Shown: positions 11,504-26,500, counted from the stretch's first letter. The stretch is 64,000 bases of DNA from Acanthochromis polyacanthus (GCF_021347895.1 NC_067113.1:618844-682843), one strand, 5' to 3'. The notes: generated from the letters alone by a model not told the origin. Made by a program: numbers and translations.

Positions 11504-14500
11504 TAACCTTGGTGAATGTGCATCCAAGAAGCTTTAACATGGATTGAAATACTGTGACTCCCATCCTGACCAGCCAAGTATTTAGATTAGACAAATATAA
11601 TAATTAGCCTATGAAACACTTCTTGTTGCGCTGTCAAGAAGAGTTTCAGGAATTATAAGGGGAATTATTTAGCTTGACAGGTTATGTATAAAACTGGGGT
11701 AGCTGGAAGGCTGTGGCTCAGGTGGTAGAGCGGGTCGTCCAATGATCGAAGGGTCGGTAGTTTGATTCCTGCTCTCACCTATTCATGTGCTGTTGTGTCC
11801 TTGGGCAAGACACTTCACCGGCCTTGCCTCCAGTGCTGCTTTCACGCTGGTGTGTGAATGTTGGTGGTGGTCGGAGGGGCCATAGGTGCAGATTGGCAGC
11901 CATTATTATTATTATTATTAATTGAGGCACTGAACTTATATTTATGTACATTTATTAAACTAAACTAAACTAAACAATAACAACAATGACACACATTAAG
12001 ACGAACAACAACAACAACATAAAACGAATAAGAGGGTTAAATTCGAATGATGGGGAAAGGGAAGGAAGAGAACACAATATTTCAATGTAACACTGGGATT
12101 AATATTACACTTGAAATATGGATTTCTGAGGGAAAAGGGATAAATAGACCTCACCTGAAAGCAGCTGTCAATTTGGTAGTAGGCTAATTTGTTAGCCTTT
12201 GAATTTTATCTTTGGAAAGATAATTTGAGAAAGTTGCACCAAGTTCCAGTGACTGAAAGGTACTTGCATGCCATGATGATGAGGATGAGGATGAGGATGA
12301 TGATGATGCTGCCTCGGTGGATGGTCTGGTCGGCCTTTGTTGATGTGGGTGGGAACAACGGTGGACAGAGTGGAGCCTCAGAATCTGGAGAACTCTTGGG
12401 TTGGAAGCCTCTTGACTATGATGGTAAAGGAGGACTCCAAATGGTAAAAGAGACTCAGGGTGGTAAAAGAGATCTCCCAATGATAAAAAGAGACTCGAAA
12501 TGGTAAAATCAGGAATCAGTCAGAATGTGTATTGGTGGCCATTTGGTCCTGGTAGTGAGAAGGGGTTTAGACCTGTCTGTGTAGGGGCACCCGTTCAAGT
12601 TTGATCTGGTGTTTTCCTGTTGGTTTGTCTCCTTGCATCTTCAGCCCAGATGTGGAAATTGTGTTTGCAGTGTCTTGGTGTCTCAGCTCCACTGATCAAT
12701 GCAAGCCTCGTCTCCACTGTGGCTGTGAAGGTGTTAAATCTGTTCTTGTCCTGTTCCACTGTTCATAATGGCTGGTGGATCCTACATGCTATATAAATGA
12801 ACTTTTAAAGCTTCTCTAAGCATTTAGTTAAAGGCTGTGAGCCCTGTACAAGGAGAATGTTAAACAACTGCTAAATGATGCCATCTGTTGTAACAAGAGG
12901 GAAAAGTATTTTTACCTCATCTCTCACTGGTACCTCCTGTCTTCTTACCCCCCTTTATTAATTCTATTAATCTCCTCCCTCCTCAGTTGGATAGTTTATC
13001 CTAAGGGGGAGGAGTTGCCTGCAGAGGCCCAGCAGCAGGATTAGTGATGATTTTCATTCAGACAGCTCTTAAAGCCCATGTGTGTGCAGGACAGCATTAT
13101 TGGCTCCTGACCTTGCCGTTGTGTTTCTGTGGTGACATTCAATTCAATTCAATTCAATTCAATTCAATTCAATTTTATTTATATAGCGTCAATTACAGTC
13201 AAATCGTCTCAAGACGCTTTACAGAACCCAAATGCCTGACCCCCAGAGCAAGCCCAAAGGCGACAGTGGCAAGGAAAAACACCCTTTTAACAGGGAAGAA
13301 ACCTCGAGCAGAACCCGGCTCTATATAGGGGGGACCCATCTGCCTGCTGGCCGGGCGGGTTGAGAAGGACAGAAGAGGGCAAAGGGGAGGGATGGGAGAA
13401 GAGGGAGGGGTGGGAAAGCAAGGAAAACACAACACACATTTGGATACATGCATGACAGGATATGTGACACAGACAAAGTATAAGCTAACATTGAAAACTG
13501 ACTCATAATTTACTCTTATGATGTACGGCTCTGACATTAAACATACTCCATATATAGCTAGCAGTAAAATTCAAACAGTATGTAAGTTAGCATAACAGTA
13601 TAGTGAAGGCAATGCAGAGTTGACTGGTGGAAAAAGGGAGTTGGAAGCAGAGGGCTGGAGGAAGGTCAGCAACAGCATCCCACAGTGGACATGGTGGAGA
13701 CTGGACCAGCTGGTGGAACATCAACCGCAGATCTGAAGCATCCAGCTCTGGGACCAGGGACACTCGGAGAAATAGCACAGGGGGAAACAGAGTGAATGTA
13801 CTGCAATAACGGTATACATATTAAATGTAAAGGTAGATAGAGAAGGGCTCAGTGCGTCAAGAAAAGTCCCCCAGCAGCCTATAGGCCTATAGCAGCATGA
13901 CTAGAGGCAGAACGAAGGGACGTCCAAGAAGGAGTCAGCTGTGCAAATGAAGACACAAGCCGAACCCCTGTGGGTCACCCAGTCAGCCCCAACTATAAGA
14001 TTTGTCAAAAAGGAACGTTTTAAGCCTGGTCTTAAAAATAGAGAGGGTGTCTGCCTCCCGAACCCAAACTGGGAGCAGGTTCCACAGGAGAGGCGCCTGA
14101 TAACTGAAGGCTCTGCCTCCCATTCTACTTTTAGAAATTCTAGGAACAACAAGTAAGCCTGCAGCTTGAGAGCGAAGAGTTCTACTAGGATAATAAGGTA
14201 CTATCAGATCTTTAAGATATGATGGAGATTGGTTATTAAGAGCTTTATATGTCAGAAGAAGGATTTTAAATTCTATTCTGGATTTAACAGGAAGCCAGTG
14301 AAGAGAGGCAAGTATAGGGGAAATATGATCTCTTTTGCTAACTCCTGTCAGTACTCTCGCAGCAGCGTTTTGGATCAACTGTAGATGTTTGAGAGAGCTA
14401 TTTGGACAACCCGATAATAAGGAATTGCAATAGTCAAGCCTGGAAGTAACAAAATATATACATATGAACATGAGCAGCTCAGTAGCTCTGCTTCATCAGC

Positions 14501-17500
14501 CCTGAGACTGCAAATAACGAGGAACGTCTGCATTGTAAAGGAAATCATTTAACTGCAAAAACAGCACACCTCAGAGTAGAGGAAATGTTTCACTGGAGGC
14601 ACAAACACACTTCACAGTTGAGTGCTGTCATGGTTCAGTGCAGACAATCTGCTCCATCTCACCAGATAGTCACCACCAAACCCATCCACTCTCATACTTT
14701 GCCTGCAAGGTTCCTTTCAATTTTCCCACTGAAAACCAGACATTCAAACATGACCTTTGTGTGGCCCACTATTCTCTGCTGACTGCTTTCATTCTCAAAC
14801 ACATGCACCATATCTTTTCAGTTCAAAACCTTAACCTGATCCTTGTCCTGATTCCAGTCAAAAGCTCTTACACCTTGTCACTGTCATTTGTATGAAAAGC
14901 TTCCACAATTTTGTGTCAGCAGGCAATTAAAGAAATATTAATATCTTGAAAAGAGATTTGTTTTCTTTTTAGAACTTCTTTGAAACTGCGCCATACTCTC
15001 CTTCTGCCTTAACTTCTGACACCATGTAATATTGACGAGTCTGGAGGCTTAAATCTTAAGTGGAACATCACACTTTTCTTGGTTCATTACTTTTAGCTAC
15101 AGGCTGCTTCAGCTCAGGCTTACGAAGACACAACGCACACACTTTTGTGTTGTCGTATTCAAACTATGGCTGTCTGTTAGGCACTAACGTTAATACTTTA
15201 CAACGTGGACTCCCGACTGCTCCGGTCGATCCGAGCGCTCCCTGAAAAGGACCCGGCATCACCTCCCTCCCGACTGCCGGTCCCCAGGAGCCTGTCTTCC
15301 CCCCTCCCTCACCCGTAGTGAGTTCTGGCTTTAGTTGGTGTCATAGTTAGTTTTTGTGTCGTTGTGATTAACACCTTGTTTAGTTTCAGTCTGCCTGCTG
15401 TCTGCTCTGTGTGGCTCTCGAGCTGCGTGTCCACTAGATGCGATTTTCCCGCATGGAAATACGCCGCAACGGAAAAGCACACGGATGGCGGTCGGTCACT
15501 AGCGGACCACAACATTGTCACATGACAGAGCTTTCAGCTTGATGGTCCGGCAGACGTGTCGGATAAACAAAGTGGCTCACCTGCTATCTTTCTCTTTTAT
15601 TTCGAAAGCACTTCAGCGAAAAGTATTTCTGAAAGCATCTGAGCTGAGAAATAATCTGCGGCAGCAGAATCTGTCCTTGTTTTAGGTCACCAATGGTTAG
15701 TTTAGATGTTTGAGGACAGTTTCACGATGTATGAAATCTCCACACGCCAAAATCCAGTCTACTTTATGCAAATGAGCTGCAGGTAAACACAGCAGATCGC
15801 AGCTGGAAACGCACCACATGTGGCATGCTGGTCTGGTTGTGGTGTGTTTTCAGCTGACACCATTTCAAGTAGCTAAGGTGAGGGCTTTGGAAAAGTATTT
15901 AAGAAGACGGAACCAACTGTGCTGTTCCCCAGTGGTACAGTATTTCACACCCTGTCTCTGAAATTTACAGATCTGCAAGACCAGATTTTAACTGATCAGA
16001 GTTCCTAGCCTAAACTGATTTAAAAAATGTAATGTTACAGTACTATTTTACTGTAACAGATCTGGTTTTAAAATTGTAACTTAATTTTTCATGGTCTTTT
16101 CCTGTACTTACATTTCTTTATTTGTTCCTTAAATTGCATATTTGCCACTCTCACCGGCCACTATGTTAGCTACAGCTGTTCAACTGCTTGTTACAGTTTT
16201 TTTTCAATTGCTAACAAGCATTGATCTTAACTGAAGTCACATGTTCAGAACTCTTAACACAGTCTGCATTTCCTTCATGCATCTCAGCTAAACAGTAAAT
16301 CTTGTCCCCAAAACTGTTTCTCACCAACAAAACACTTCATACATGTCTCAAAATAAGCTCATTCGACCACAACACTACAAAATAGTCTCACTTTGGAAAC
16401 AAACTCTGTCAGTCTTAGGACACTGAACCACAAAATACTAACAACAGAGAGCGTTACATGAAATAAATTGTAATCTTTCAAGTTTGAATGATTTCTTTTT
16501 AGATAAATCAGTATTTTATTATAAAATAAGATCTTTACACTTTGAGTTTTCTAAATTATTGTGATATATTGCAACAAGAATGAATCAGGAATGCAGCAGT
16601 TTACTTCAACAACATTGACGTATTTTCTCTGTGCCTTTGCATGAAACTTTGGGACCTTACAAAAAATAAAAGTTTACTGTAAACAAAAAAATGCAGAATC
16701 TCAGAATTCAGGGGGCAGAATAGACATCAAGAGATAAAACTCAAAAACCAGCAACACATGTATACTGTAACATTCACAATCTGTCATCTGCATTTGGCCT
16801 CATGTTTCCATCCATTACATCTGATGTCTTCTCTGGAGATGCACTGTGGGTAGAACCTTTTTCAGTGTCTCCTTCTACGTATATGGTTTCTGATGAGGTC
16901 AAACACAGATCACCTGAATCGATTTTCAGCTGACAACTACACTCAGCTGTGTTTGTGATTAGATAATCTTTTTATTTATTTTTATTGTCAATACTTTGAT
17001 ATGATTTTCAACAGATTTCAATGTGACTGCAGCAGAAATTCACCATGTTTCCCCCCCCCCCATCATTCTGTTTTGATTGTGGTTTTAACTGTTTTGAACA
17101 CAGTGTGTTAACATTTGAACAATTTGCTGTAAAAGTCTAGTATGTTGCAGGTGGTGAACTAGAAACTGAGAAAAGAGTTCATGAATTTTGGTGACTGTGG
17201 TCACTGAATGCATTTTGTGTGAAAACAATGGAAAGTGATTCACAGTTCAGTCCACATGGACTGCTGTTTTGCAGACTGTGTTAAGAGTTTTGAACATGTG
17301 ACTTCAGTTTGGACCAACGCGTGTTAGCAATCGAAAAAAACTGTAATGCAAATATCTAACCATGCAATCACATGACCGCTAGGGAATCAACATCCTGTCG
17401 TGTTCCTTCTTCAACTCCAATGCCATCCCCCTCAAACTGTCCTTCCAGAACCTGGACCCTCTGGGAGACAACATCAATGTCATCTTCAAGTCTATTACAC

Positions 17501-20500
17501 AATGGCTCCAAGGCACGTAGACATGTTCAAGACGACCTGCTAAAGTTCCTGCCAGGCATCAAAATAGGGAAGAAAGGTGGCTTAAGTGACTTTGAACATG
17601 TCAGGGTTGTCGTGTGTGTACACATATATATGCTTTACACATATAAGATAAATATAAAGATACTTTATTCATCCCCAAAAGGGAAATTCAGGTGTCCAGC
17701 AGCTCACAGTGTGTGACATAATTCACATTCATCCATACACAGTAAAAAAAGATAAATAGTACACAACAATAAATAGCAGGTTAAAAACTACTATCAACAG
17801 TAATAAAAGTGCACATTAACAAGATCCATTGTACAGTCTTATCGCGGTTGGTACAAATAACCTCCTGAACCTCTCAGACCTGCAGCGCATAGAAAGGAGA
17901 CGTGCACTGAGGCTGCTTTGCTGAGTGGTTACAGTTTCTTGCAGGGGGTGCCTGCTGTTATTGAGGATGGACTTCATCATGCTCCTCATTCTGTTCTCCA
18001 CCACTTCTCCAACAGAGTCCACCCCCCTCCCCATCACCGACACACACCTCCGGACCAGCTGGTCCAACCAATTCCCCTCTTTGACCGTCATACAGTTTCC
18101 CCAGCACACCATAGCAAAAAAAATACAGCACTAGCCACCACTGATTGATAAAAAAAGGTACAGCATCTCATTACAGACATCAAAAGATTTCAGTCTTCTG
18201 AGAAAGAAGAGTCTGCTCTGACCTTATTTGTATGCTGCATTAGCATGCACTGACCAGTCTAGTTTGTGATCTAGATGGACACCCAGATATTTATAGGTAG
18301 TGACCACCTCAATACTCTCACCGTCGATCTGAACTGGTTCATGCTGTGATTTCTGCCAGCCAAAGTCCACTATCATCTCCTTCGTTTTGGACGTGTTTAG
18401 CACCAGTCCATTACACCTGCTCCAGTGCGTGAAGATATGTACACACACACAGGGCCAAGCTGGCGTACTCTCATTTAAGTAACACAAAGGGTGTAGTTGC
18501 CTTTTGTGTGTAGATTAGCACACAGTAACCTGTGTGTGTGTGTGTTTGTCAGAGGACACTTGTGTGTGCTGATTGGGATGCTTTACATAAGAGAATTTGT
18601 GTAACACAATCCCAGTTTCTGCAGTGTTCATTCACACACTGTTGGGCATCAATGTCACACCAGCTGTAAACCTAAACACACCTACAGATGTACTGTGTGT
18701 GTGTGTAGATGTATCCCAGCTATGGAAGTAGAAGTGGATAGACATGTTCATGTTCTTTACTGTATCACGTCAAGAATTGTCAGTTTTTCTATTTGTAGGT
18801 GACTTTGTTATTTGACTCTTCTCAGTTTGTTGTTCTTTCTTTCACTCATCACCTGTCCTTGTGGCTCTTCCCTGTGGCTGTGAAGGGCAGAGGTAGACTG
18901 AACGAAAACCTGTTGTTCTGACAAGGCTCAAGACAGTATTTTTCCACATCTCGATCAATAAATTATCTTTTTCTTCAAGTGGGGAAAAGACAATTTACCA
19001 CTGTCAAGCTTCAAAGAGCTTAAAAGCTCTAAATCTCTAATATTAGTGTCAAATGAAAGGAAAAACTCATTTTACAATATGTCGCCTAAGTCATCTCACT
19101 TTTAGGTCAAAATGCACTGTGTTCTGTTCACAAATATAACAAGAAGCATCGTGAAATCACTAAAACGATGATTCCCACATTTTCTACAGCAACAGTGACA
19201 TGGGTCCATGGATATTTTAGTATTTTGGAGCCATCTATCATGCCAAAGCATAGAAACACTTTTTTTTCATCATGACATACTCTCTCTGTATTCAGTTAAA
19301 AGATCTCATGATTACAGAACATAATCTGGAATGATGTCATGGTTACAAGTAATGATCTCCTGTGATATAAGTGTTTTATTTTTTTTCTAAATTTGAAGTA
19401 TGGATGTGTGAGATTTCCTGAAGCAGAGGTAGCTTTGCCTGGTGGGACAGTTTTGTCAGAGTAATCAGAGAGCAACATGATGCTCAGATTTGCTGCTTTA
19501 TTTCTGAGACCTTGATGTGTGAAAAGGCGATTTTTTTCTCCTCAATAAAGTTTCACACCAGACTGAGGACCAACATCAGCTGTTTGCTTGCAGACTCCTG
19601 CTTGCTCACAAGCCCAGCAATTGTGCTTGCGTACCAAGATCATAATCACAACACAAAGCTGTAGCATCACTACTTTGTCAGGGACAGCCCTGTGTTGTTG
19701 TGTGACAGGGTTGGTTTCCAAGCTAACAGTGAACATGAAAGTATATGACTGGTTAGTATTTAATTTGAATGCCCGTAGATAAGGTTATCATTTTAAAGTT
19801 TCAAATGGGAATTTGTGAGTTATTTTATATTACTTTTTTATGCTACATTTCTACATCATGCAACCAACTCTGTAATAAAACTAACATGCTACGTCATTTA
19901 AATTCATTTCTCAGTTCAGCAGGTTGGTATGTCCACTAACAGTCACCACCAAGACATATGAATTGTTCAAATGCAGGTTGAATGTCCACTAAAGAGAGCA
20001 GTGTCATACACATTTGTAAAGCGTTCGTGCTTGGTATTTGTTGCTGGTTCTTCTGAGCTAGCAAAACCCAAGGGACAATGTGTCCCACAGATGAAGTAAC
20101 CACCATCACAGTCAGTGCACAGCCTGAACATAGCCACCACTCTGAAACACCCAGTAACTGATTTTACAAGTGTGAACCAGTTGAAGTGGCGCACATGTGA
20201 TAGAGCAGGTAGTCTCCACACTCATCTGAGTTTAACATTATTCTAAATAACAAATCAGCTAGCAGACTTCAGTAGTTTGCAGACTCCATTCCTTTCCTTC
20301 TCTTCCCACTTTTCTCTGCTTCCTACCTTCTCTCATGACTCTGCACGTCGCTGTTTCAGCTGAGCCCTCCTCTAATCTGTGCTCCTCTTTTTTCAGCCTT
20401 ATCACCATTTCCAAGACATGCAAGTCTAAGCCTTGCTGGACAATTTTTCTCCATGTCTCCTCTTGCCTTTCTCCTTTGTTGTCGTTGCTGTACCTTTGAG

Positions 20501-23500
20501 GTGTACCATTTCAGTGCACTTAGAAAATGTGCAGTAGTGTGGAAGGATTAAAAAAAAACAGAAATTGTCGCTTTAAGCTGTTTGACACACAAACACAAGA
20601 ACGCATCAGCACGGAGTGTGTGTCAGTAAACATATTTAATTTTTCACTATGATTTCAGGGTTGCAGGATTTTATAAAGATGGTGTGTTACATTCTGCAAG
20701 TCAAAAGACGAATGTATTGAGTGATGACAGTGACAATGAGAGGATGCTGGACTGTAGTGGGAAAGAGCTCAGGGATCATGTGCTTTTTTTTGTCCTCATC
20801 CCTTCTCTGCTTTCTCCCCTCCTCCCAAACTTAACCTGAAATCCTCCCTCCCTCCTGTTGCAGTATGGGCTACTGTATCCTGGTGGCTCATGGTCTGGGC
20901 CGGCTGTGTTCGGTGCTGGGCCGTTTTGGAGCCACGGTCCTCAGTGTCTCCATGCTGCTGCTGCTGCTCCTCTTCTCCTGGAAAACTGTCCAACAGAACA
21001 ACGTGTGGCTCTCCAGGGAGGCCCTCTTCCGGTAAGTGTGTGTGAACAATGAGTGCTTTCATTTACCCACATAGAAACGTTTTCCTCGACATTACACTTT
21101 TACCTGTAGCACACTCTCAGAGATTTCCCGATACAATCTGGTTTATTGAATCCACAATATTTAACTTTTTTTTTTTTTTACATTGCTCCTGTACTCTCAT
21201 GACAGCAGTCTGCTCACAGCAGCTATACATCAGTGTGATGGTCTATTTGAAAAGAGTAACCTGAAAATATGTTTAATGTATGACATAACTGCGGCAGTGT
21301 GACGATCTCCATCACATTAACTGGTGACAGTCTGTGACCTCAGTCCGACAAAAACACCAAGAGAAGTTCTAATACCGTTTTCAAAGCTTACTGCGATAAA
21401 CCAGTTGGACCTGAGTTGTTCTACTTTTAAACAGACTTTAAATAAAACAATGACATCATATAAACCATCTGACCACATTCTAACCAGAGATTTCACATTC
21501 CAGCCTTCAGAACGTCGATATGCTTCATCTAATTTTTCACCCGTTATTCAGGATTTATTTATTTTACTGGGGCATTGCAAGTTAATCAACATTGTATTCT
21601 ATAGAATCAATGCATTGTAAATTAAATGCACTGACTTTGCAGAACACGAAAAGGTTTTTTTTATTTCTAAAGACGTAGAACAATAATAGAGACTATTATA
21701 TTTATTCGACAAAACCTTAACGAGCCCACCCTTGAACTATATAGCTAGCTGCTGTTTCAAACAAGATCTCACAACTCAAGATGTGAGACAATAAAATAAG
21801 AATGAATAAAAACAGACCAAATAGATCATCTTGCTGAATTGTTCCACGCTAAGTTCCATCTGCAGATTCCCTCTCAGAGTAAAAACTGCCTCTTGACTGA
21901 ACACCTTTACACTTATATATACAGTGCCTTGTGAAAGTATTCGGCCCCCTTGAACTTTTCAACCTTTCGCCACATTTCAGGCTTCAAACATAAAGATATA
22001 AAATTTTAATTTTTTGTCAAGAATCAACAACAAGTGGGACACAATCGTGAAGTGGAAGGAAATTTATTGGATATTTTATACTTTTTTAACAAATAAAAAC
22101 CTGAAAAGTGGGGCGTGCGATATTATTCGGCCCCCTTGCATTAATACTTTGTAGTGCCACCTTTTGCTGCAATTACAGTTGCAAGTCACTTGGGGTATGT
22201 CTCTATCAGTTTTGCACGTCAAGAGACTGAAATTCTTGCCCATTCTTCCTTGCAAAACAGCTGGAGCTCAGTGAGGTTGGATGGAGAGCGTTTGTGAACA
22301 GCAGTCTTCAGCTCTGCCCACAGATTCTGGATTGGATTCAGGTCTGGACTTTGACTTGGCCATTCTAACACCTGGATACGTTTATTTGTGAACCATTCCA
22401 TTGTAGATTTGGCTTTATGTTTTGGATCATTGTCCTGTTGGAAGATAAATCTCGGTCCCAGTCTCAGGTCTTTTGCAGACTCCAACAGGTTTTCTTCCAG
22501 AATGCTCCTGTATTTGGCTCCATTCATCTTCCCATCAATTTGAACCATCTTCCCTGTCCCTGCTGAAGAAAAGCAGGCCCAAACCATGAGGCTGCCGCCA
22601 CCATGTTTGACAGTGGGGATGGTGTGTTCAGGGTGATGAGCTGTGTTGCTTTTACGCCAAACATATCGTTTTGCATTGTGGCCAAAAAGTTCGATTTTGG
22701 TTTCATCTGACCAGAGCACCTTCTTCCACATGTTTGGTGTGTCTCCCAGGTGGCTTGTGGCAAACTTTAAACGAGACTTTTTATGGATATCTTTGAGAAA
22801 TGGCTTTCTTCTTGCCACTCTTCCATAAAGGCCAGATTTGTGCAGTGTACGACTGATTGTTGTCCTATGGACAGACTCTCCCACCTCAGCTGTAGATCTC
22901 TGCAGTTCATCCAGAGTGATCATGGGCGTCTTGGCTGCATCTCTGATCAGTCTTCTCCTTGTTCGAGGTGAAAGTTTAGAGGGACAGCCGGGTCTTGGTA
23001 GATTTGCAGTGGTCTGATACTCCTTCCATTTCAATATGATTGCTTGCACAGTGCTCCTTGAGATGTTTAGAGCTTGGGAAATCTTTTTGTATCTAAATCC
23101 GGCTTTAAACTTCTCCACAACAGTATCTCGGACCTGCCTGGTGTGTTCCTTGGTCTTCATGATGCTCTCTGCACTTTAAACAGAACCCTGAGACTATCAC
23201 AGAGCAGGTGCATTTATACGGAGACTTGATTACACACAGGTGGATTCTATTTATCATCATCAGTCATTTAGGACAACATTGGATCATTCAGAGATCCTCA
23301 CTGAACTTCTGGAGTGAGTTTGCTGCACTGAAAGTAAAGGGGCCGAATAATATTGCACGCCCCGCTTTTCAGTTTTTTATTTGTTAAAAAAGTATAAAAT
23401 ATCCAATAAATTTCATTCCACTTCACGATTGTGTCCCACTTGTTGTTGATTCTTGACAAAAAATTAAAATTTTATATCTTTATGTTTGAAGCCTGAAATG

Positions 23501-26500
23501 TGGCGAAAGGTTGGGTTTATCTTCTTGTTTATAGATCTCCTGTTCAGTCACCTGAGCTATTGCCCCAGTATATGTGCTATACTGAAAGGAATTGGTGTCT
23601 TTTCTCAGTAAACGGTATTCGAAATTCTCTTGGTGTTTTTGTCGAACTGAGGCCACAGACTGTCACCAGTTAATGTGATGGAGATCGTCACACTGCTGCA
23701 GTGAAGCGATATTTCTGCTGAGTCCCTTTCTACTTTTAAGAGACAATTGAAGACTCAATTGTTCAGAGAACACCGAGGCACTTAATCTGCCTCCACCGTA
23801 GGGGTAGAATAAGTCTGGTGGTCCAAAACCCAGCACTTATTTAGCGCTGACAAAGTGTAAAAAAAAAATAAAAATTAAAAAAGGGGGGGGGGGGGGGGGG
23901 GTGGTTGGCAGTTCTTCTGCAACTTGATGGCAACACCTTTGACCAATCGCACTTGAAGCACTTTTTGCACTTACTACAGGTTTTTCCTTATGTCTGAATT
24001 CTTGCTTGTGTTGTACGTCGCTTTGGACAAAAGCGTCTGTTAAATGAAATTGTAGAATTGTAGAATTTCCACTCCGTTAGGTGGAAGTCCTCATTAAACC
24101 GAGTATTTTACTGGTAGACTGAACAGCTGTGAGTCCAAACAGAGCAATAACAACAATGTTAAAGCTGACAACAAGAACATTTCGGAACAGTTTATTGACG
24201 TCTGTGTGTTTTGAACAGGCATCGGTACAGTCACCTATGCTATGTGTTGCCGTTGTAACAGCTGCCTCGCTCACTGAAAATCACCAGTTGATGGGAACAC
24301 CAGTTAATCTTGAACACCGGACATACTCGTCGCCATCTGCTTGCACGTCGAGTCTCCAATGGTCTCCAGTCAAATCTAGTTGTAGTTGGGGTCCGTGACG
24401 TCACTTACCTGCGCCACTTGAGATTGCTTTAGCGTTTGAATTATGAGACACATTTTGCGGGGTGAGCACGAAAACGAAAAAGCATTTCTGAGTTTGCTTT
24501 TGCTTTTTCATTTAGTCACAAAATGAGCAGTCTTGAAGAAGAAAATGAAATTGCATTTTGGAATATTGATTTTTCATTTCATTTTTGAGTCAAATAGTGC
24601 AACCATGTCTTTGAAATTAAAAAGCATTTCTGCTAATGCTTTTGCATTTTCGAATTTGACATTTCAAATTGAATTTTGTTACCTTTTTGCTGGTGAACGT
24701 TTTGAAAATTAAATGTCAAATGTGATTTGCATTTGCTTTTTCATTTAGTCACAAAATGAGCAGTGTTGAAGAAGAAAATGAAATTGCATTTTGGAATATT
24801 GCTTTATAATTTCATTTTTGAGTCAAAAAGTGCAGCCATGACTTTGAAATTCAAAAGCATTTCTGCTAATGCTTTTGAATTTGAGTTTTGAGTCACATTC
24901 GCTTCCATAGGGAACAGCCCAACAGAAGAGGAGATGATCTGTGACAGCTGAGAAGCCCATGCTAATTGTGGGCTAAAGCCACTCTGCAGTAGTGGCAGCT
25001 CCGGTCCTGGATTACAGTCTTTTTTTTTCGATTGCTAACACGCGTTGGTCGAAACTGAAGTCACATGTTCAAAACTCTTAACACAGTCTGCAAAACAGCA
25101 GTCCATGTGGACTGAACTGTGAATCACTTTCCATTGCTTTCACACAAAATGCATTCAGTGACCACAGTCACCAAAATTCATGAACTCTTTTCTCAGTTTC
25201 TAGTTCACCACCTGCAAAACACTAGACTTTTACAGCACATTGTTCAAATGCTAACACACTGTGTTCAAAACAGTTAAAACCACAATCAAAACAGAATGAT
25301 GGGGGAAAAAACACGGTGAATTTCTACTGCAGTCACATTGAAATTTATTGAAAATCATATCAAAGTATTGACAATAAAAATAAATTAAAAAATTATGTAA
25401 TTCCAAACACAGCTGAGTGTAGTTGTCAGCTGAAACCCGATTCAGGTGTTTGGCCTCATTAGAAACCATAAAAAGGAGACACTCAAAAAGGTTCTACCCA
25501 CAGTGCATCTCCAGAGAAGACATCAGATGTAATGGATGGAAACATGAGGCCAAATGCAGACGACAAGGTGTGATTGTTACAGTATACATGTGCATGTTGG
25601 TTTTTGAGTTTTATCTCTTGACTTCTATTCTGCCCCCTGAATTCTGAGATTCTGCATTTTATTTGTTTACAGTAAACTTTATTTTTTGTAAGGTCCCAAA
25701 GTTTCATTCAAAGGCACAGAGAAAATACGTCAATGTTGTTGAAGTAAACTGCTGCATTCCCGATTCATTCTTGTTCCAGTATATTACAATAATTTAGAAA
25801 ACTCAAAGTGCAAAGATCTTATTTTATAATAAAATACTGACTTATCTAAAAAGAAATCATTCAAACTTGAAAGATTACAATTTATTTCATGTAATGCTCT
25901 CTGTTGTTAGTATTTTGGGGTTCAGTGTCCTAAGACTGACAGAGTTTGTTTCCAAAGTGAGACTATTTTCTAGTGTTGTGGTTGAATGAGCTTATTTTGA
26001 GACATGTATGAAGTGTTTTGTTGGTGAGAAACAGTTTTGGGGACAAGATTTATTGTTTAGCTGAGATGCATGATGGAAATGCAGGCTGTGTTAAGAGTTC
26101 TGAACATGTGACTTCAGTTTGGACCAAAGCTTGTTAGCAATCGAAAAAAACTGGAATCTCCACATCCCCAGCCAGCAGTACTATAAAAGTCAAATGTAGC
26201 AAGTTTGCAGCGAAACTCGCAGATTTCAGCTTGGCTGGCTTGAGTGTCCATAGTGAAGCAGAGTTGAGTGCAGGAAGTATTGACCTCGTGTACACAGGGA
26301 GATCCCATTGTTTGTGGCTGTGAACCGTCCCCACAGTGACAAGAGAAACAGAAAAGTAACCAAGACGACCGCAAAAATCCATTTTCTATTTGAAGATGTT
26401 AAATTTTTGATGGATTTTAATGGTTTGTGAGGCTCAAGCACAGCACCTGTCAGACCGTGCTCTGCCTTGGCGGCCATCTTGATCTTGGCCTTGTTCTTCT

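Larger units (their letters stand above)
21291..23699. mobile_element. 2.4-kb segment bounded by 92-bp inverted repeats
   Basis: 21291-21382 and 23608-23699 are reverse complements with about seven mismatches over 92 bp; shared blocks include GTGTGACGATCTCCATCACA and GACAAAAACACCAAGAGAA. The interior has no coding signal apart from the nested Tc1 element. It may be a fold-back or non-autonomous DNA element, or an inverted duplication. Confidence 0.8.

Noticed and set aside
12189..12506. 105-codon frame with Met/Arg repeats
   Set aside because: Driven by a GATGAG simple repeat; no motif, no splice support.
23883..23901. 19-base G run as a G-quadruplex element
   Set aside because: A single homopolymer next to an A-rich LINE segment, prone to sequencing error; no structured G-tract pattern.
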